Assembly (NCBI RefSeq): GCF_001715295.1
Contig: NZ_MDKB01000001.1
Coordinates: forward strand, 868,397-932,396
Direction of reading: 5' to 3'
From: Streptomyces griseus
Lineage (GTDB): Bacteria > Actinomycetota > Actinomycetes > Streptomycetales > Streptomycetaceae
Length of the DNA stretch: 64,000 nt
Below, piece by piece: positions 35,366 to 44,847 of the stretch (positions are counted from its first letter, which is position 1; every line of letters begins with the position of its first letter). Below the pieces are notes generated by a model. That model saw only the letters and a program-made list of their open reading frames with translations, searched no databases and was not told where the DNA came from. The position numbers were made by a program, and so were the translations under genes.

Positions 35366-36985
35366 GTGCAGACCGGTGACAGCGTGCACGGCATCCACCA
35401 CGCCGACGGGCGGCGCCGGGGGACCGGCGTGCGCGCATACGGGCCGCCGCGTGCGGGCCCTGCGGGCGCGGGTACCCGGCCGCCCGGCCGGGCCGCCCGA
35501 CCGCTGCCGTGGCTCGCGGCCGTCGCCGTGGTATTCCTCACCGTCCAACTGGCAGTCGTCGTACCGGGGTCGGACCTGGCCTGGGACGAGACGGTCTACG
35601 TCAGCCAGGTCGGCGGCAAGGCCCCGCCCGCGTTCTTCAGCGCCCCCCGCGCCCGTGGCATCTCGTACCTGGTCGCTCCCGTGGCGGCGCTCGGGGCGTC
35701 CACCACGCTGCTGCGGGTCTACCTCGCGCTGCTCTCCGCCTTCGCCCTGGCCGCCGCCCTGTGGATCTGGCGCCGGGTGCTGCCCGTGCCCGTACTCGCC
35801 TGCGCGGGCGCCCTGTTCGCCGGGCTGTGGCCCACGCTGTACTACGGTCCCGCCGCCATGCCGAACCTGTGGTGCGCCCTCGGTGCCCTGGCCGCCGCGG
35901 GCTGGACCGTCCGGGCCCTGAGCGGTACCGGCGGGCGCGCGGAGCCGGCCGGTGCGGGGGCGGCGGTCGCCCTGGTCGCGCTGATGCGGCCCGCCGACGG
36001 CTTCTGGCTGGCACTGCCGCTCACCCTCGCGGTGCTGGTCCCCGGGCGGCGCCGGCCGGACGTGTGCGCGGCGCTCGCCGGGGGACTCGTGGCGGGCTGC
36101 GCGCCGTGGGTGGCCGAGGCGTACGCACGCTACGGCGGCCTGAGTTCCCGGCTGTACCGGGCCGGCGAGATCCAGGGCGGGCTCGGCTGGAACGTCGCCG
36201 TGGAGGACCACCTGCGCGCCCTGGCGGGGCGGACCCTGTGCCGGCCCTGCGACATCTCCTGGGAGAGTCCGGTCACGGCGGTGTGGTGGGCGGTACTGCC
36301 CGTGGCCGTGGCCGGCGGGGTCGTCGCGGCCCGCCGGGCCGGGCGGGCCGCCGTCGCCCTGACGGCGACGGTGACGGGGGTGTCGTCGGCGGTTCCCTAC
36401 CTGTTCCTGGTCGACTACGCCGCACCGCGCTTCCTGCTCCCCGCCTACGCGTTGCTGGCCGCACCGGCGGCCGAGGGCGTGGTCTCCCTGTTCACCCGGG
36501 GGTGGCGGGCACGGCGGCCGGCGGGCCTGGCCGTACTCTCGCTGGCCCTGGCGGGGCACCTCACCGTGCAGCTCTCCGTCCTCAGCCATGTGGTCCGCAC
36601 GAGCCGAGCCACCACGACCGGTTTCGCCGCGGTCGCCCTCGCTCTGAACCGGCTGGGGGTCCGCCCGCCCTGCGTGGTGAGCGGCGACCAGGCCGTCCCG
36701 ATCGCCTACTACGCCGGCTGCTCCTCCCGCCAGACCGGCGGCCATGACGCGAGTGTCACTCCTGACGCCCTCCGCGAGGCGGCGCGTGACGTTCCCACGG
36801 TCGTCCTGGTGTCCGAGGACCACGGGCTGCCCGCGTTCGTCGCCGGCCGGCGCCCCGTCCCCCTGCCCCGCCTACGCGGCGCCGGGGATCTCCGTGGCTA
36901 CCTGCTGTCGGCCCGTCCCGGGGCCGCCGGGGACGAGCGCGGGGAGGTACCGCTCGGTGCGGGCCGTGCCGTCATCCTGCCCTGA
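35366..36985 (+). CDS. GT-C-fold membrane protein (glycosyltransferase 39-like)
   Basis: 539-residue integral membrane protein with about ten helices. After the first helix comes the acidic loop DLAWDETVYVSQ, the position of the catalytic Asp-Glu in GT-C glycosyltransferases. LVDYAAPRFLLPAYALLAAPAAE is the usual late segment. The C-terminal 100 residues are soluble. GTG start with GAGGGGG about 7 bases upstream. It probably uses a polyprenyl-phosphate sugar outside the membrane; the acceptor is unknown. A distinct Pro/Arg-rich N-terminus of 45 residues precedes the first helix. Confidence 0.72.
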   Translation: MQTGDSVHGIHHADGRRRGTGVRAYGPPRAGPAGAGTRPPGRAARPLPWLAAVAVVFLTVQLAVVVPGSDLAWDETVYVSQVGGKAPPAFFSAPRARGISYLVAPVAALGASTTLLRVYLALLSAFALAAALWIWRRVLPVPVLACAGALFAGLWPTLYYGPAAMPNLWCALGALAAAGWTVRALSGTGGRAEPAGAGAAVALVALMRPADGFWLALPLTLAVLVPGRRRPDVCAALAGGLVAGCAPWVAEAYARYGGLSSRLYRAGEIQGGLGWNVAVEDHLRALAGRTLCRPCDISWESPVTAVWWAVLPVAVAGGVVAARRAGRAAVALTATVTGVSSAVPYLFLVDYAAPRFLLPAYALLAAPAAEGVVSLFTRGWRARRPAGLAVLSLALAGHLTVQLSVLSHVVRTSRATTTGFAAVALALNRLGVRPPCVVSGDQAVPIAYYAGCSSRQTGGHDASVTPDALREAARDVPTVVLVSEDHGLPAFVAGRRPVPLPRLRGAGDLRGYLLSARPGAAGDERGEVPLGAGRAVILP

Positions 36986-37148
36986 ACAACGGTTCCACGA
37001 CGAGGAGTACGAGCATGCCGAGGACCACCAGTGCCCAGCCGAGCGGGCCCGTTCCGCGTCGTCGTCCGGGCCGACGCCCCTGAAGGTACTCCGTGCACGG
37101 CCCCGTGCGTGGCGCAGCGGCCGTCCCGCCGTGCGGCTTCCCCACCAT
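36972..37148 (-). CDS. Small single-helix membrane protein (58 aa)
   Basis: MVGKPHGGTAAAPRTG, an Arg-rich stretch, and one C-terminal helix (LGWALVVLGMLVLLVVEPLF). GGAGGA lies 7 bases before the ATG. Its last 14 bases overlap the convergent membrane-protein gene. No known family. Confidence 0.55.
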   Translation of the reverse strand: MVGKPHGGTAAAPRTGPCTEYLQGRRPGRRRGTGPLGWALVVLGMLVLLVVEPLFRAG

Positions 37149-37317
37149 GGCTGCGTCCTCCGGTCTCTGCGGACCCGTCCGGGTGCGGGCCCTGGCACCG
37201 GCCCGGCGGGTCCGGCGGAACACCGGCTCCGGCCGGGCCGTCGCGCCCGAGCGTACCGGCCGCCGACCGCCTTCCGCGGTACGGGTGCTGTACACGCCCG
37301 GGTGCCCCGGCGCCGGG

Positions 37318-37959
37318 TCAGCCGGACGGGGGCCTCCGGATGGCGGCTATGTCGAACTGCAGCCGGAGCTTCTCGCTCACCATGGCCCCGCCCTCCGCCA
37401 GTCTGGCGTTGTAGGTCAGGCCCCAGTCGGAGCGGTTGATGGTGGTGGTGCCGTCGAAGCCGACACGCTCGTAACCGAACGGATCGGTGACATGACCGAT
37501 GTAGGTGAGTTCCAGGACCACGGGTCGGGTCACGTCCCGGATGGTGAGGGCGCCGGTCATGCGGTAGACGTCCTTGCCGGCACGTTCGACACCGGTGCTC
37601 GTGAACACCATCCGTGGATACCTGGCGGCGTCCAGGAAGTCCCGGCCGACGAGGTGCGCGTCGCGTTGTTCCACCCCGGTGTCGACGCTGGCCGTGGCCA
37701 GCTCGATCTCCGCCGTGGACCGCTCCGGGTCGATCCCGTCGAAGCGGAGGCGGCTCTCGTACTCCGGGAAGCAGCCGCGCACCGTGGTCACCATCGCATG
37801 CCGCACAGCGAACCCGATCCTGCTGTGCGCGGGGTCGATCATCCACTCACCCGTGAGAGCCGCCAGGCCCGGATCCGGCAGCACAGCGGCCCCGGAGGCC
37901 GCGGGAGCTGCGGACGGCCCCGCCCGACGGGGCGAGGAGTTGCGGCTGAAAAAGTTCAT
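37318..37959 (-). CDS. YceI family protein
   Basis: 213-residue lipocalin-like protein that binds isoprenoid or other hydrophobic ligands. WMIDPAHSRIGFAVRHAMVTTVRGCF is the family N-terminal signature; FLDAARYPRMVFTSTGVER and DWGLTYNARLAEGGAMVSEKLRLQFDIAA complete it. The first 35 residues are an Arg/Ala/Pro-rich extension without a clear signal peptide. No ribosome binding site before the ATG. Single gene. Confidence 0.92.
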   Translation of the reverse strand: MNFFSRNSSPRRAGPSAAPAASGAAVLPDPGLAALTGEWMIDPAHSRIGFAVRHAMVTTVRGCFPEYESRLRFDGIDPERSTAEIELATASVDTGVEQRDAHLVGRDFLDAARYPRMVFTSTGVERAGKDVYRMTGALTIRDVTRPVVLELTYIGHVTDPFGYERVGFDGTTTINRSDWGLTYNARLAEGGAMVSEKLRLQFDIAAIRRPPSG

Positions 37960-38336
37960 GAAGCAAGTAGTTACCGCTGGGTAAGAATCACTCGCAAGGC
38001 CTCATCAGAAGACCCGACCATCAGGGGGCGAACCTTCACAAGTCGGCGGGCCGGAGGGTGGAAGTCGTCACGGAGAGTGGGAACCGGAAGGAGGACCTCG
38101 GGCGCGCAGGCTCCGGGCCGGGCGACGGGGGACGTCGGTGCCGCCCGGGCCTCGCGGCGCGACCGTGCACGGGGGGACGGCATCGGCTCACGCCGCCCGG
38201 GTCACCTCGCCCACGCCCCCCTGCTCCGTGGTCCGAGTCTTGAGAGGGGCCGTCACGGAGAGGGGTGGCGCGCCGGTCGGTACGAACGCGACGGGCCGGG
38301 GGGCGGGCGCACCGGCCCCCGGCCGCTGCGGGGTGA
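37960..38336. other. Gene-free stretch
   Basis: 377 bases between the YceI start and the end of the septum-formation lipoprotein gene. I see no gene or strong hairpin; the AT-richer first 90 bases are the probable YceI promoter. Confidence 0.45.
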
Positions 38337-39227
38337 TCAGCCGGCCCAGACCTCGGCCTCGTCGGCCGGGACGGTGGTGGCGAGCTTCAGTTCCTTGCGG
38401 GCGGCGATCGTGGCATTCGGGTCGATGCCGGTGAAGGCCGGGTCGTAGGCGAGGAAGAAGGCGTCCGAGTCGCCGGCGGTCGAGGCCTTCTTCCAGTTGC
38501 CCGCAGCCTTCTCCAGTCGCGTACGGAGCTTGACGGTCTCCGGCTGCTGGATGCCCTCCAGCGCCGTGACATGGGTGGCGAGTGCGTCGGCGACGGCCTT
38601 CGCCTGTGCCTTGTAGCCGGGCAGGTCGTCCTCGACCTCCCCTTCGGGCTGGGTCATCCAGAGAGCGTCGTAGACGGCGTTCGCGCCCTTCAGGTACGCG
38701 GTCTGGTCGGCGGTCAGCGGCTTGCTCTTCAGGCTGCCGGAGAACGTGCCGGACTCCTTGGTGTACGCACAGCTGACACCGCGGTCGCCGGTCGCCCAGC
38801 TCTCCTTGGTCGGGTGGTAGTAGAAGACCGAGACACCCTTGGGCAGGGCCCAGGTGTCCGGGGTGAACTTCTGTGCCTCGACCGGGCAGCGCTCGTCGGC
38901 GATCACCGATACCGCGTCGTCGCCCGGATATTCCTTCTTGTCGATCGAGAACTCGCCGACGACCTGGCCCTGGTGCGCCTCCTCGCAGGGCACGATCTCG
39001 ATGGCGGCTTCCTCCTGCACGCCCTCCCCGGTCGGCTTGGTGTTCGGGTTGTAGCAGTCGCCGGTCTCCAGGGAGAAGACCGACCGCTGACGCGCCACCT
39101 TCTTGGCCCCGTCCTTGGCACCGTCGATGGCGTCGGAAACATCGGAGCATCCCGTGGCGCCGACCGCGACCAGGGCGACCAGAACGGATATGCGGCGCAG
39201 AGAAAGGGACATGACACCCTGAGACAT
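38337..39227 (-). CDS. Septum formation family lipoprotein
   Basis: 296 residues. Signal peptide with lipobox ending at C27 (GATGC). The mature part matches the Septum_form domain: SLETGDCYNPN, IVPCEEAHQGQVVGEF, ADERCPVEAQKFTP, GVSCAYT, with paired cysteines. Members are found in actinomycete envelopes and are linked loosely to division. The more upstream ATG (GAGGA 10 bases before) is chosen over a second ATG 15 bases later. Confidence 0.82.
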   Translation of the reverse strand: MSQGVMSLSLRRISVLVALVAVGATGCSDVSDAIDGAKDGAKKVARQRSVFSLETGDCYNPNTKPTGEGVQEEAAIEIVPCEEAHQGQVVGEFSIDKKEYPGDDAVSVIADERCPVEAQKFTPDTWALPKGVSVFYYHPTKESWATGDRGVSCAYTKESGTFSGSLKSKPLTADQTAYLKGANAVYDALWMTQPEGEVEDDLPGYKAQAKAVADALATHVTALEGIQQPETVKLRTRLEKAAGNWKKASTAGDSDAFFLAYDPAFTGIDPNATIAARKELKLATTVPADEAEVWAG

Positions 39228-39739
39228 GACGTGTGCATCCTCAAACAGAGATCTTACGAGCGAATGTGCGCATCGTATGGCACCCCTGTGACAGTCCGGC
39301 GCACGGGCGCCCGGAGGCCCGGGGCGTCCTCGGTGCGGCCCCCGCCGGGCGGGCGAACGCAGGAAGGGCGGGCGGCAAACGGCCGGTCCTGGAAACGGGC
39401 GGCCCCGGCACCGGCGCCTGCGGCTTCGCCCTGCCTGCGGAACGGGCCTCCGTGCAGGGGTTCTCGACCCTTGGGGGCGGGGGAGGCGGACACATCGGCG
39501 ACGCGTGTGGGAGCGGGACGTCGAGCGGCTGCGCGGAGGTACGGTCCTCACGAGCCCGGCGCGTACGGCGGCCAATCTCTTCCACGGGGCGGCTCACGGC
39601 AGCGTCCCAGCGCAGGGTCCCGCGCACCTCGCCCCCCTCGCGCACCCTCGCGCACCGGCCCGGGTGGGCCGGATGCCGGCCGGCGTCGGCCGGATCCGCG
39701 CCCGGCCCCTCTGTCGTACCCCCTCGCTACGCTCGGGCC
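39228..39739. other. Gene-free stretch
   Basis: 512 bases. A few short frames exist but have poor codon use. A small direct repeat (CCTCGCGCAC) occurs near 39638. TACGCT at 39728 is the probable -10 of the next gene. Confidence 0.45.
39728..39733 (+). promoter_or_regulatory. -10 box of a leaderless transcript
   Basis: TACGCT followed by 6 bases and then the ATG of the next gene, with no ribosome binding site. Confidence 0.55.
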
Positions 39740-40132
39740 ATGAGCGTCTCTCTCTACTACCGCGCGAGCCGGGCGGTGCCACTGACGACTGCCGAGACGG
39801 CCGCTGTCGAGCGCATCGTCGCCGCCCACAGGTCGGCCTTCCCGTACCAGGACGAGGAGAGTCTGTACCTGTACGAAGACGATGTCCGGGAGCCGTCCGA
39901 GGTCGTGGCCGGATCCACCAAGATGCCCTTCGAGCCGGACCGGGTCGTGCCCGTCCTCGACCATGTACTGCGGTCCGTCAGCGAGTTGCGCCGGGCGCTG
40001 CCGGGAGCGGAGTGGCACGTGCACATGGACGACCTCGACGTCCCCTGGGACGGAACCGAGGGCTACGCCTTCCCCGGCATGCGCGACCCGGACCTCGCAG
40101 CCGAGCTGGACCCTCTCCGAGAGGACGGGTGA
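39740..40132 (+). CDS. Hypothetical protein (130 aa)
   Basis: Soluble acidic protein MSVSLYYRASRAVPLTTAET with a Trp-His-rich middle (GAEWHVHMDDLDVPWDG). No signal peptide or known domain that I can name; similar small proteins are widespread in Streptomyces. Codon use is typical. Probable leaderless start. Ends 95 bases before a long hairpin shared with the convergent lipoprotein gene. Confidence 0.75.
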   Translation: MSVSLYYRASRAVPLTTAETAAVERIVAAHRSAFPYQDEESLYLYEDDVREPSEVVAGSTKMPFEPDRVVPVLDHVLRSVSELRRALPGAEWHVHMDDLDVPWDGTEGYAFPGMRDPDLAAELDPLREDG

Positions 40133-40226
40133 GGACCTCGTTCGCACGCTACGGCTCGGCGACCTCCCTCCTCCGAAGGGCGTGAGCTGGGCGGACTCCC
40201 CGGTCGTGGCCCCGGTCCGGGAACCG

Positions 40227-40259
40227 GCGTCGAGCCCGGGCCGGACCCGGGCTCGACGC
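40227..40259. terminator. Bidirectional terminator between convergent genes
   Basis: Perfect 14-base arms GCGTCGAGCCCGGG and its complement around CCGGA. Confidence 0.8.
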
Positions 40260-40405
40260 TGCACCATCCACGGTCCAACTCGACGTTCCTACGGGCGCCG
40301 ACCGGAGCAAGCAGGAGCCGGCCGGCGGCGAGGTCCGCGAGTGCGCTGCCTGCGGCGGCTCCGGGGCCGGTGCTCGCAGATCTTTGTGGTGGCCTGCCCC
40401 TGCGG

Positions 40406-41314
40406 CTACTCCGCCGTGGTCGCGGCCATCCACAGCTCCATGTCGGTGAGGACCAGCCGGCCCGGCCGCTGGGTAGCGGTGTCGGGGACGACGGTCCGCA
40501 CGACGGGGCGGTCGCCCTTCTGCACGGTCACCTTCGCACCGTCGAACTTCGGTGCCTTCGTGCGGACGACCTCCCGCAGCCGCGACTCCAGGGCCGTTGC
40601 CGCCGCGTCGTCCTCGACCACGAAACACAGCACCTCGGTGTGCTCGGCCGCAGAGGCGGCCTGCTGGCCCGCAGCGGCCATGAGCACCGGTCCCGGGTCG
40701 CTGGACGGGTTGAAGTCCGCGCGGTAGACGTCGTCCCCCAGGCATGCGGCCGCGCGGCCGAAGTCCTTGTCGTCGGCCAGGGAGGACCCCTTCTCCGGTT
40801 CGACGGCCGACATGGGGTCGGAATCCCGCGCGGAGTAGGAGATATCGCCCTCCGACACCTGGAGCGTCACCCCCTTGTTGCCGGGATGCGACCAGACCTC
40901 TGCATCGCCGCTCTGCTTGTAGCCCTTGGACTTCAACGACGTGATGACGGCCTGCGTGTCGAAGTTGCCTTTCCAGTGACCGGCCTCGTCGGTGTCGACC
41001 GCGGTGGTGATCCGGGAGACCTCGAAGTCCTCTCCCAACAGTCCCGGCTCGTACGGGCTCAGCAGGATACTGCTCGGCTGTGAGACGGAGGCGAACCGCT
41101 CCGCGTCGTCCTTGCTCAACTTCCGGACGGCGGCGACGTCGAGGAAGGTCACCCGCTTCGTACCGGTGTCGCCGGCCAGGGTCCCCAGGCCCGTGAGCAG
41201 CTCGGACCCGCCGTCACCCTTGTCGTCGGAGCCGGACGAGCAGCCGGTGACGGCGACCAGGAGGGCAGTGGCAAGAGCGGCGGCGACGGCGGGTCCGCGT
41301 GCTGTTGTTCGCAT
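40406..41314 (-). CDS. Lipoprotein of unknown function
   Basis: 302 residues. Signal peptide with lipobox ending at C25 (AVTGC). Mature part begins with a Gly/Asp-rich linker, then FLDVAAVRKLSKDDAERFASV and a two-lobed body with a pair of cysteines (ACLGD, EVLCFVVEDD) that may form a disulfide. No named domain. TACGCT 8 bases upstream of the ATG and no ribosome binding site suggest a nearly leaderless start. Confidence 0.75.
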   Translation of the reverse strand: MRTTARGPAVAAALATALLVAVTGCSSGSDDKGDGGSELLTGLGTLAGDTGTKRVTFLDVAAVRKLSKDDAERFASVSQPSSILLSPYEPGLLGEDFEVSRITTAVDTDEAGHWKGNFDTQAVITSLKSKGYKQSGDAEVWSHPGNKGVTLQVSEGDISYSARDSDPMSAVEPEKGSSLADDKDFGRAAACLGDDVYRADFNPSSDPGPVLMAAAGQQAASAAEHTEVLCFVVEDDAAATALESRLREVVRTKAPKFDGAKVTVQKGDRPVVRTVVPDTATQRPGRLVLTDMELWMAATTAE

Positions 41315-42064
41315 GATCAGGCAGCGTATCTCGCCCTCGGGCGATGGGCCCGGCTGCCGGGACGATTGTCGGCCCATGCGGCCACGGGGTCGCCCCGACG
41401 CGTCTTCACGGGGCCGTACTTCGGGGCCCGGCGCGGGTTCCTCGCCAGGCGGCGGGAACGGCCGCAGCCGGTTGCTCACCTCCGTGACGTCGGCGGGCCT
41501 GGCCTCCGCTGCCTCGAGCGGCAGCCGCAGGACGAGATTCTCCGGTTGCACGTCCTGCGGTGCGTGGCTGTGATGCCGCGGTCTCTCACCGTGCCGTCCC
41601 GTCCGACGAGGATGCGGGACTCGGCCCCCGTGTGTGGGTCGACGGTCGTGGCGTCGGGGGCATCGGCCCGCCGGGCTCGGCCCGCGTGCGTGCACGCGCC
41701 GCCGACGCGTGCAGGCCGCGATGTGAACACGGGGACGGTGAATGCGCCTTTTGCTCGCGTTCATCGCTCTCGTCCGCTCCTCTGTGTGTAAGTCCGATCG
41801 GCTTCCCTTCGACGGCCGGCGTCGTTACCGGAAGAAGCGCGGCAGTGCGAGAGGGATGTCTCCTGTATATCGCCGCATTCCTTGATGAGTGCCGCGTTTC
41901 GGTGGTGCGGCTGGAGTCATCCTCCGTTCTCCCGGACGGTATTATCCGGAGGTGGGCCCGCGCTTACATGAGTGCGGGGTCGTTCGTATCAGGAAATCGT
42001 TGATCGTTTCCGTGGTAGAGTTTCGAATGAATTCACAGGACGCCACGATCAAAAGGGGAGCGGC
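41315..42064. other. Long divergent intergenic region
   Basis: 750 bases. The first 450 are GC-rich without a convincing gene. The last 280 (from about 41780) are distinctly AT-richer than anything around them, ending in TGGTAGAGTTTCG, a possible promoter of the orphan gene at 42065, and a loose GGAAA / TTTCC inverted repeat at 41993-42012. Confidence 0.45.
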
Positions 42065-42664
42065 GTGAAAACCGAAAAGGTCACGGCTCGACGTCTTACG
42101 GCCGAGGACATTGCAGAGTTGGGCCTCCAGGACGGCATCTTCGTCTCGGCAGGAATGGAAGGTCTTCCGCTCGACTGCTATGCCCCGGCTTTCCTTACGC
42201 AGCCGGGCAAGAATTTCGAGGGAGGGGCCTTCATCGCGCGGACCGTCTTCGGTGAGGAAGTGCATGTCCTCCCCGGTAACGCAGAGGAGCACGGGATCTG
42301 GGTTGCCGACGCGGAGGGGGAGGAGATCGAGGTTCTCCAGGCCGCCGGCGTTCTGCTGAACCTCGCCCTCTTCGTGCCCGAGGGGAACATGGAATCCCTG
42401 GATTCGCTCTACTCCGCCGCGCGTGACGCGTTCGGTGCGGGCGTCGTGCAGCGCTGGAGCGAGGAAGTCGTCGCGGTCCCGGACGTGAAGATCGACCTGT
42501 ACGAGGAGCCGGCCCGGGCGCGGAAGAACACGAACGCCCAGAACCGCGACCGTCGCGCCCTGGACATCTACCCCACCCGCGTGCGGTTCCTGGAGCCCAG
42601 CGAGGGCTGGAAGTTCGTCGTCGAACCGCACAAGGAGATAGTCGACGAAACGCCGACGATCTGA
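42065..42664 (+). CDS. Hypothetical cytoplasmic protein (199 aa)
   Basis: MKTEKVTARRLTAEDIAELG; acidic and hydrophilic with no signal peptide or helix. No family recognised. The middle looks like a small alpha/beta domain (FIARTVFGEEVHVLPGNAEE, AGVLLNLALFVPEGNMESLD). GTG start with AAAGGGGAG 6 bases upstream. Its upstream region is unusually AT-rich. Followed by a 19-base perfect hairpin. It may belong functionally with the protease pair 0.9 kb downstream, but nothing in the sequence proves this. Confidence 0.75.
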   Translation: MKTEKVTARRLTAEDIAELGLQDGIFVSAGMEGLPLDCYAPAFLTQPGKNFEGGAFIARTVFGEEVHVLPGNAEEHGIWVADAEGEEIEVLQAAGVLLNLALFVPEGNMESLDSLYSAARDAFGAGVVQRWSEEVVAVPDVKIDLYEEPARARKNTNAQNRDRRALDIYPTRVRFLEPSEGWKFVVEPHKEIVDETPTI

Positions 42665-42772
42665 CCTGACGTAGGTCCGGGGCCACGCCGGTCGGGCGGC
42701 GGTCGGGACCCGGGTGGGGAAGAGCAGGTGGGGTCCGGCGATCCCCACGTCAGGTTTGTCGTCGGTAGTTCG

Positions 42773-42812
42773 GCAGGACGCTCGGCTGGAGTTCTCCAGC
42801 CGAGCGTCCTGC
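42773..42812. terminator. Very long perfect hairpin, probable terminator
   Basis: Arms 42773-42791 and 42794-42812 are perfect 19-base complements (GCAGGACGCTCGGCTGGAG and its reverse complement) with only TT between them. Confidence 0.75.
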
Positions 42813-42950
42813 GTTCGGTCGTGAGGTGCGGCGGTGTGTGTTCCGAAGCGCGTCGGTCCCTCATCACGCCTGTCCATGTCGGCTCTCGCCGGCGCCCAGG
42901 ACGGATGGGTGGAGCGCGGAGCGGCCGGCGGATCGACCGCGATCACCGAC

Positions 42951-43000
42951 CCCGCGCCGGCTCACCGAACCGGGCCCCGCGCCGGCTCACCGAACCGGGC
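42951..43000. repeat. Tandem repeat, period 25, two copies
   Basis: CCCGCGCCGGCTCACCGAAC plus CGGG occurs at 42951 and again at 42976 without mismatch. Confidence 0.7.
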
Positions 43001-43578
43001 CGTGCCCGGACTGCTCCGGGCCCTGCCCCACCCGCGTCGACGACTCGGCGGTGGTCGCCCGCGCGGGGTCGGGCTGAGACGCGTCGTGAAAGGGCGCCCG
43101 GGGAAACGGACATGGCGTGGGCAGAGAGGATCGAGTGCACGGGGAGCGGCGCATCCCTGGCGGCGATGCGCCGACGCTGACGCGTCGGGGTCGTGCGTAC
43201 GCGCCCTGCCCCGACCGATGCACACGGCCGGGACAGGCTGTGCACGCCTCGGGGGCAGGCGGCCGGTGCGGAGGGGTGTGGGAGATGCGTGCATCGCCGT
43301 CCGGGGTCACGCTGGGAGGGACAGGCCGCGCGTCATTTCCGTGGGGGGCGGGGAGCGGGCACTTCCGGGGGCGGCGGTCCCCGCCCATCCGGCGTCTGTC
43401 GGAGAACGGCCCGGAGATGGGGTGACGGCCGGCGCTCCGGGCTCGGCGACGCCGGTGCGGGAGCGACGGAGCGGGAGCGCGCTTCGGCGTCGACCCCGTG
43501 GACCGGCGAATGCGGGCGCCTGAGGGCCGAGATGCGCAGGGCATCGGACGTCAGTTCCAGGTGAAGGAGTACCTCCCG

Positions 43579-44847
43579 ATGGGTGAGAAGAACAGCTCCG
43601 GCCAGCTCTTCGCCGGCAAGGAAGAGGCCAAGGCGCTCGATCCCGGCTTCCGGCTCGACGCCGACGAGATCACGGAGGCGGAACGCCAGGCTGTCGTCAG
43701 GGCCGGGGAACACCTGACGAAGCAGGCCGAGGAAGCCGGCATCGAGGGCGTCTGGCTTCTGATCAACGGCGAGTTCACCTGGGGTGACGGCGAGAGTACC
43801 GAAAGTCAGATCAGGAAGATGCTGTACAGCGCCTTCGCCTACCCGAGCCCCAAGGTGACCCTGGAGGATGCGCAGACGTCGAGCCCCGGCAGCCAGGCGG
43901 TGGACAGCCCGGAGCGCACGCTCAACGTCCTGCTGGACTCTCCGGGCGGCAATCTCGACGGCGCGTACACGACGGCCCTGTACCTGTCCGCGTACGCCAC
44001 GAGGATCAACGTCCATGTGCCGGGACGGGCCAAGAGCGCCAGCACGCTTCTCGCGGTGGGTGCGCATCAGGTGTACATGTCCCCGTTCGGCGAACTCGGG
44101 CCCTTGGACACCCAGATTCCCGACCCGCGCAATCCCGCGAACACGGTATCGGCGCTCGACTGCTACCAGAGCGTCGACTACGTACGGAAATTCGGCTTCG
44201 CGACCTTCTCCTCGGTGCTGCCGGAAATCGTCAAGTGGACGGAGCGGCGGATACCGATCAGCGACCTGATCAACACCGCCTCCGATTTCTCCCTCGGCTC
44301 CATCAGTTCGATCCTTGAGGGTGTCAAGGCCCTGGACTTCGGTGGATGGGGGCGCAGCCTCAGGATCGGCGAACAGTACGCACGGAAACTCCTGGAGGCC
44401 AAGGCCCGCGAAGCCATGGTCCGGGAGTCCACATCGGGGGCCGAAGTCGAGACCGAGGCCGGGACCGGCGAGAAACTCGACCCGCAGCGGATCGACCGTA
44501 TCGCCGACCAGCTCGTTTACGGGTATACGCACCACCCGTTCCCGATCGATTACTACGAGGCCGGGCGCCTCGGGTTCAACGTCGAACAGATGAAGAAGGA
44601 GGTCTACGAAGAAGCACTCAATGTCCTGGCCTCCTGCAAGGGAAAGAACTTCGTCGGCTTCCTCAGCAGGGCCGAGGCCGAGAAGGAGGCCGAGGCACGC
44701 CGGGCCGACCGGCCGACGTCGGCCGGCCGGGGCTCGTCCGCTCCCCGGGAACCCGTGCTGGCGGAGGACGGGCGGACCCAGCAGATGTCGCGCGGACGGG
44801 CCCGTCGAGGAGAGAGTGACTGGCGCGCGGAGGACGGCCAGGTCTGA
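43579..44847 (+). CDS. SDH/SppA-like serine protease (ClpP-crotonase fold)
   Basis: 422-residue protein of the serine dehydrogenase proteinase family. LLINGEFTWGDGES precedes TLNVLLDSPGGNLDGAYTTA (residues about 115-134), INVHVPGRAKSASTLLAVGA holds the expected nucleophile Ser (S153, KSAST where relatives have KSAGT), and YMSPFGELGPLDTQIPDP is the signature loop. No signal peptide. The C-terminal 60 residues are charged and disordered. GAAGGAG 9 bases before the ATG. Its stop overlaps the start of a membrane-protein gene by one base, so the two are co-translated and may act together at the membrane. Confidence 0.87.
   Translation: MGEKNSSGQLFAGKEEAKALDPGFRLDADEITEAERQAVVRAGEHLTKQAEEAGIEGVWLLINGEFTWGDGESTESQIRKMLYSAFAYPSPKVTLEDAQTSSPGSQAVDSPERTLNVLLDSPGGNLDGAYTTALYLSAYATRINVHVPGRAKSASTLLAVGAHQVYMSPFGELGPLDTQIPDPRNPANTVSALDCYQSVDYVRKFGFATFSSVLPEIVKWTERRIPISDLINTASDFSLGSISSILEGVKALDFGGWGRSLRIGEQYARKLLEAKAREAMVRESTSGAEVETEAGTGEKLDPQRIDRIADQLVYGYTHHPFPIDYYEAGRLGFNVEQMKKEVYEEALNVLASCKGKNFVGFLSRAEAEKEAEARRADRPTSAGRGSSAPREPVLAEDGRTQQMSRGRARRGESDWRAEDGQV

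Larger units (their letters stand above)
42665..43578. other. Gene-free stretch with hairpin and tandem repeat
   Basis: 914 bases. Contains the hairpin at 42773-42812 and a two-copy 25-base tandem repeat at 42951-43000. Open frames over 200 codons cross it on both strands, but their third positions and amino-acid make-up (Arg/Pro/Gly/Ala) do not look coding. Confidence 0.5.

Noticed and set aside
41366..41791. 141-codon plus-strand frame
   Set aside because: Poor codon-position bias, no ribosome binding site, no recognisable domain.
42834..43523. 229-codon plus-strand frame in the intergenic stretch before the protease
   Set aside because: Composition is Arg/Gly/Ala/Pro, it runs through a tandem repeat, and minus-strand frames of similar length overlap it.
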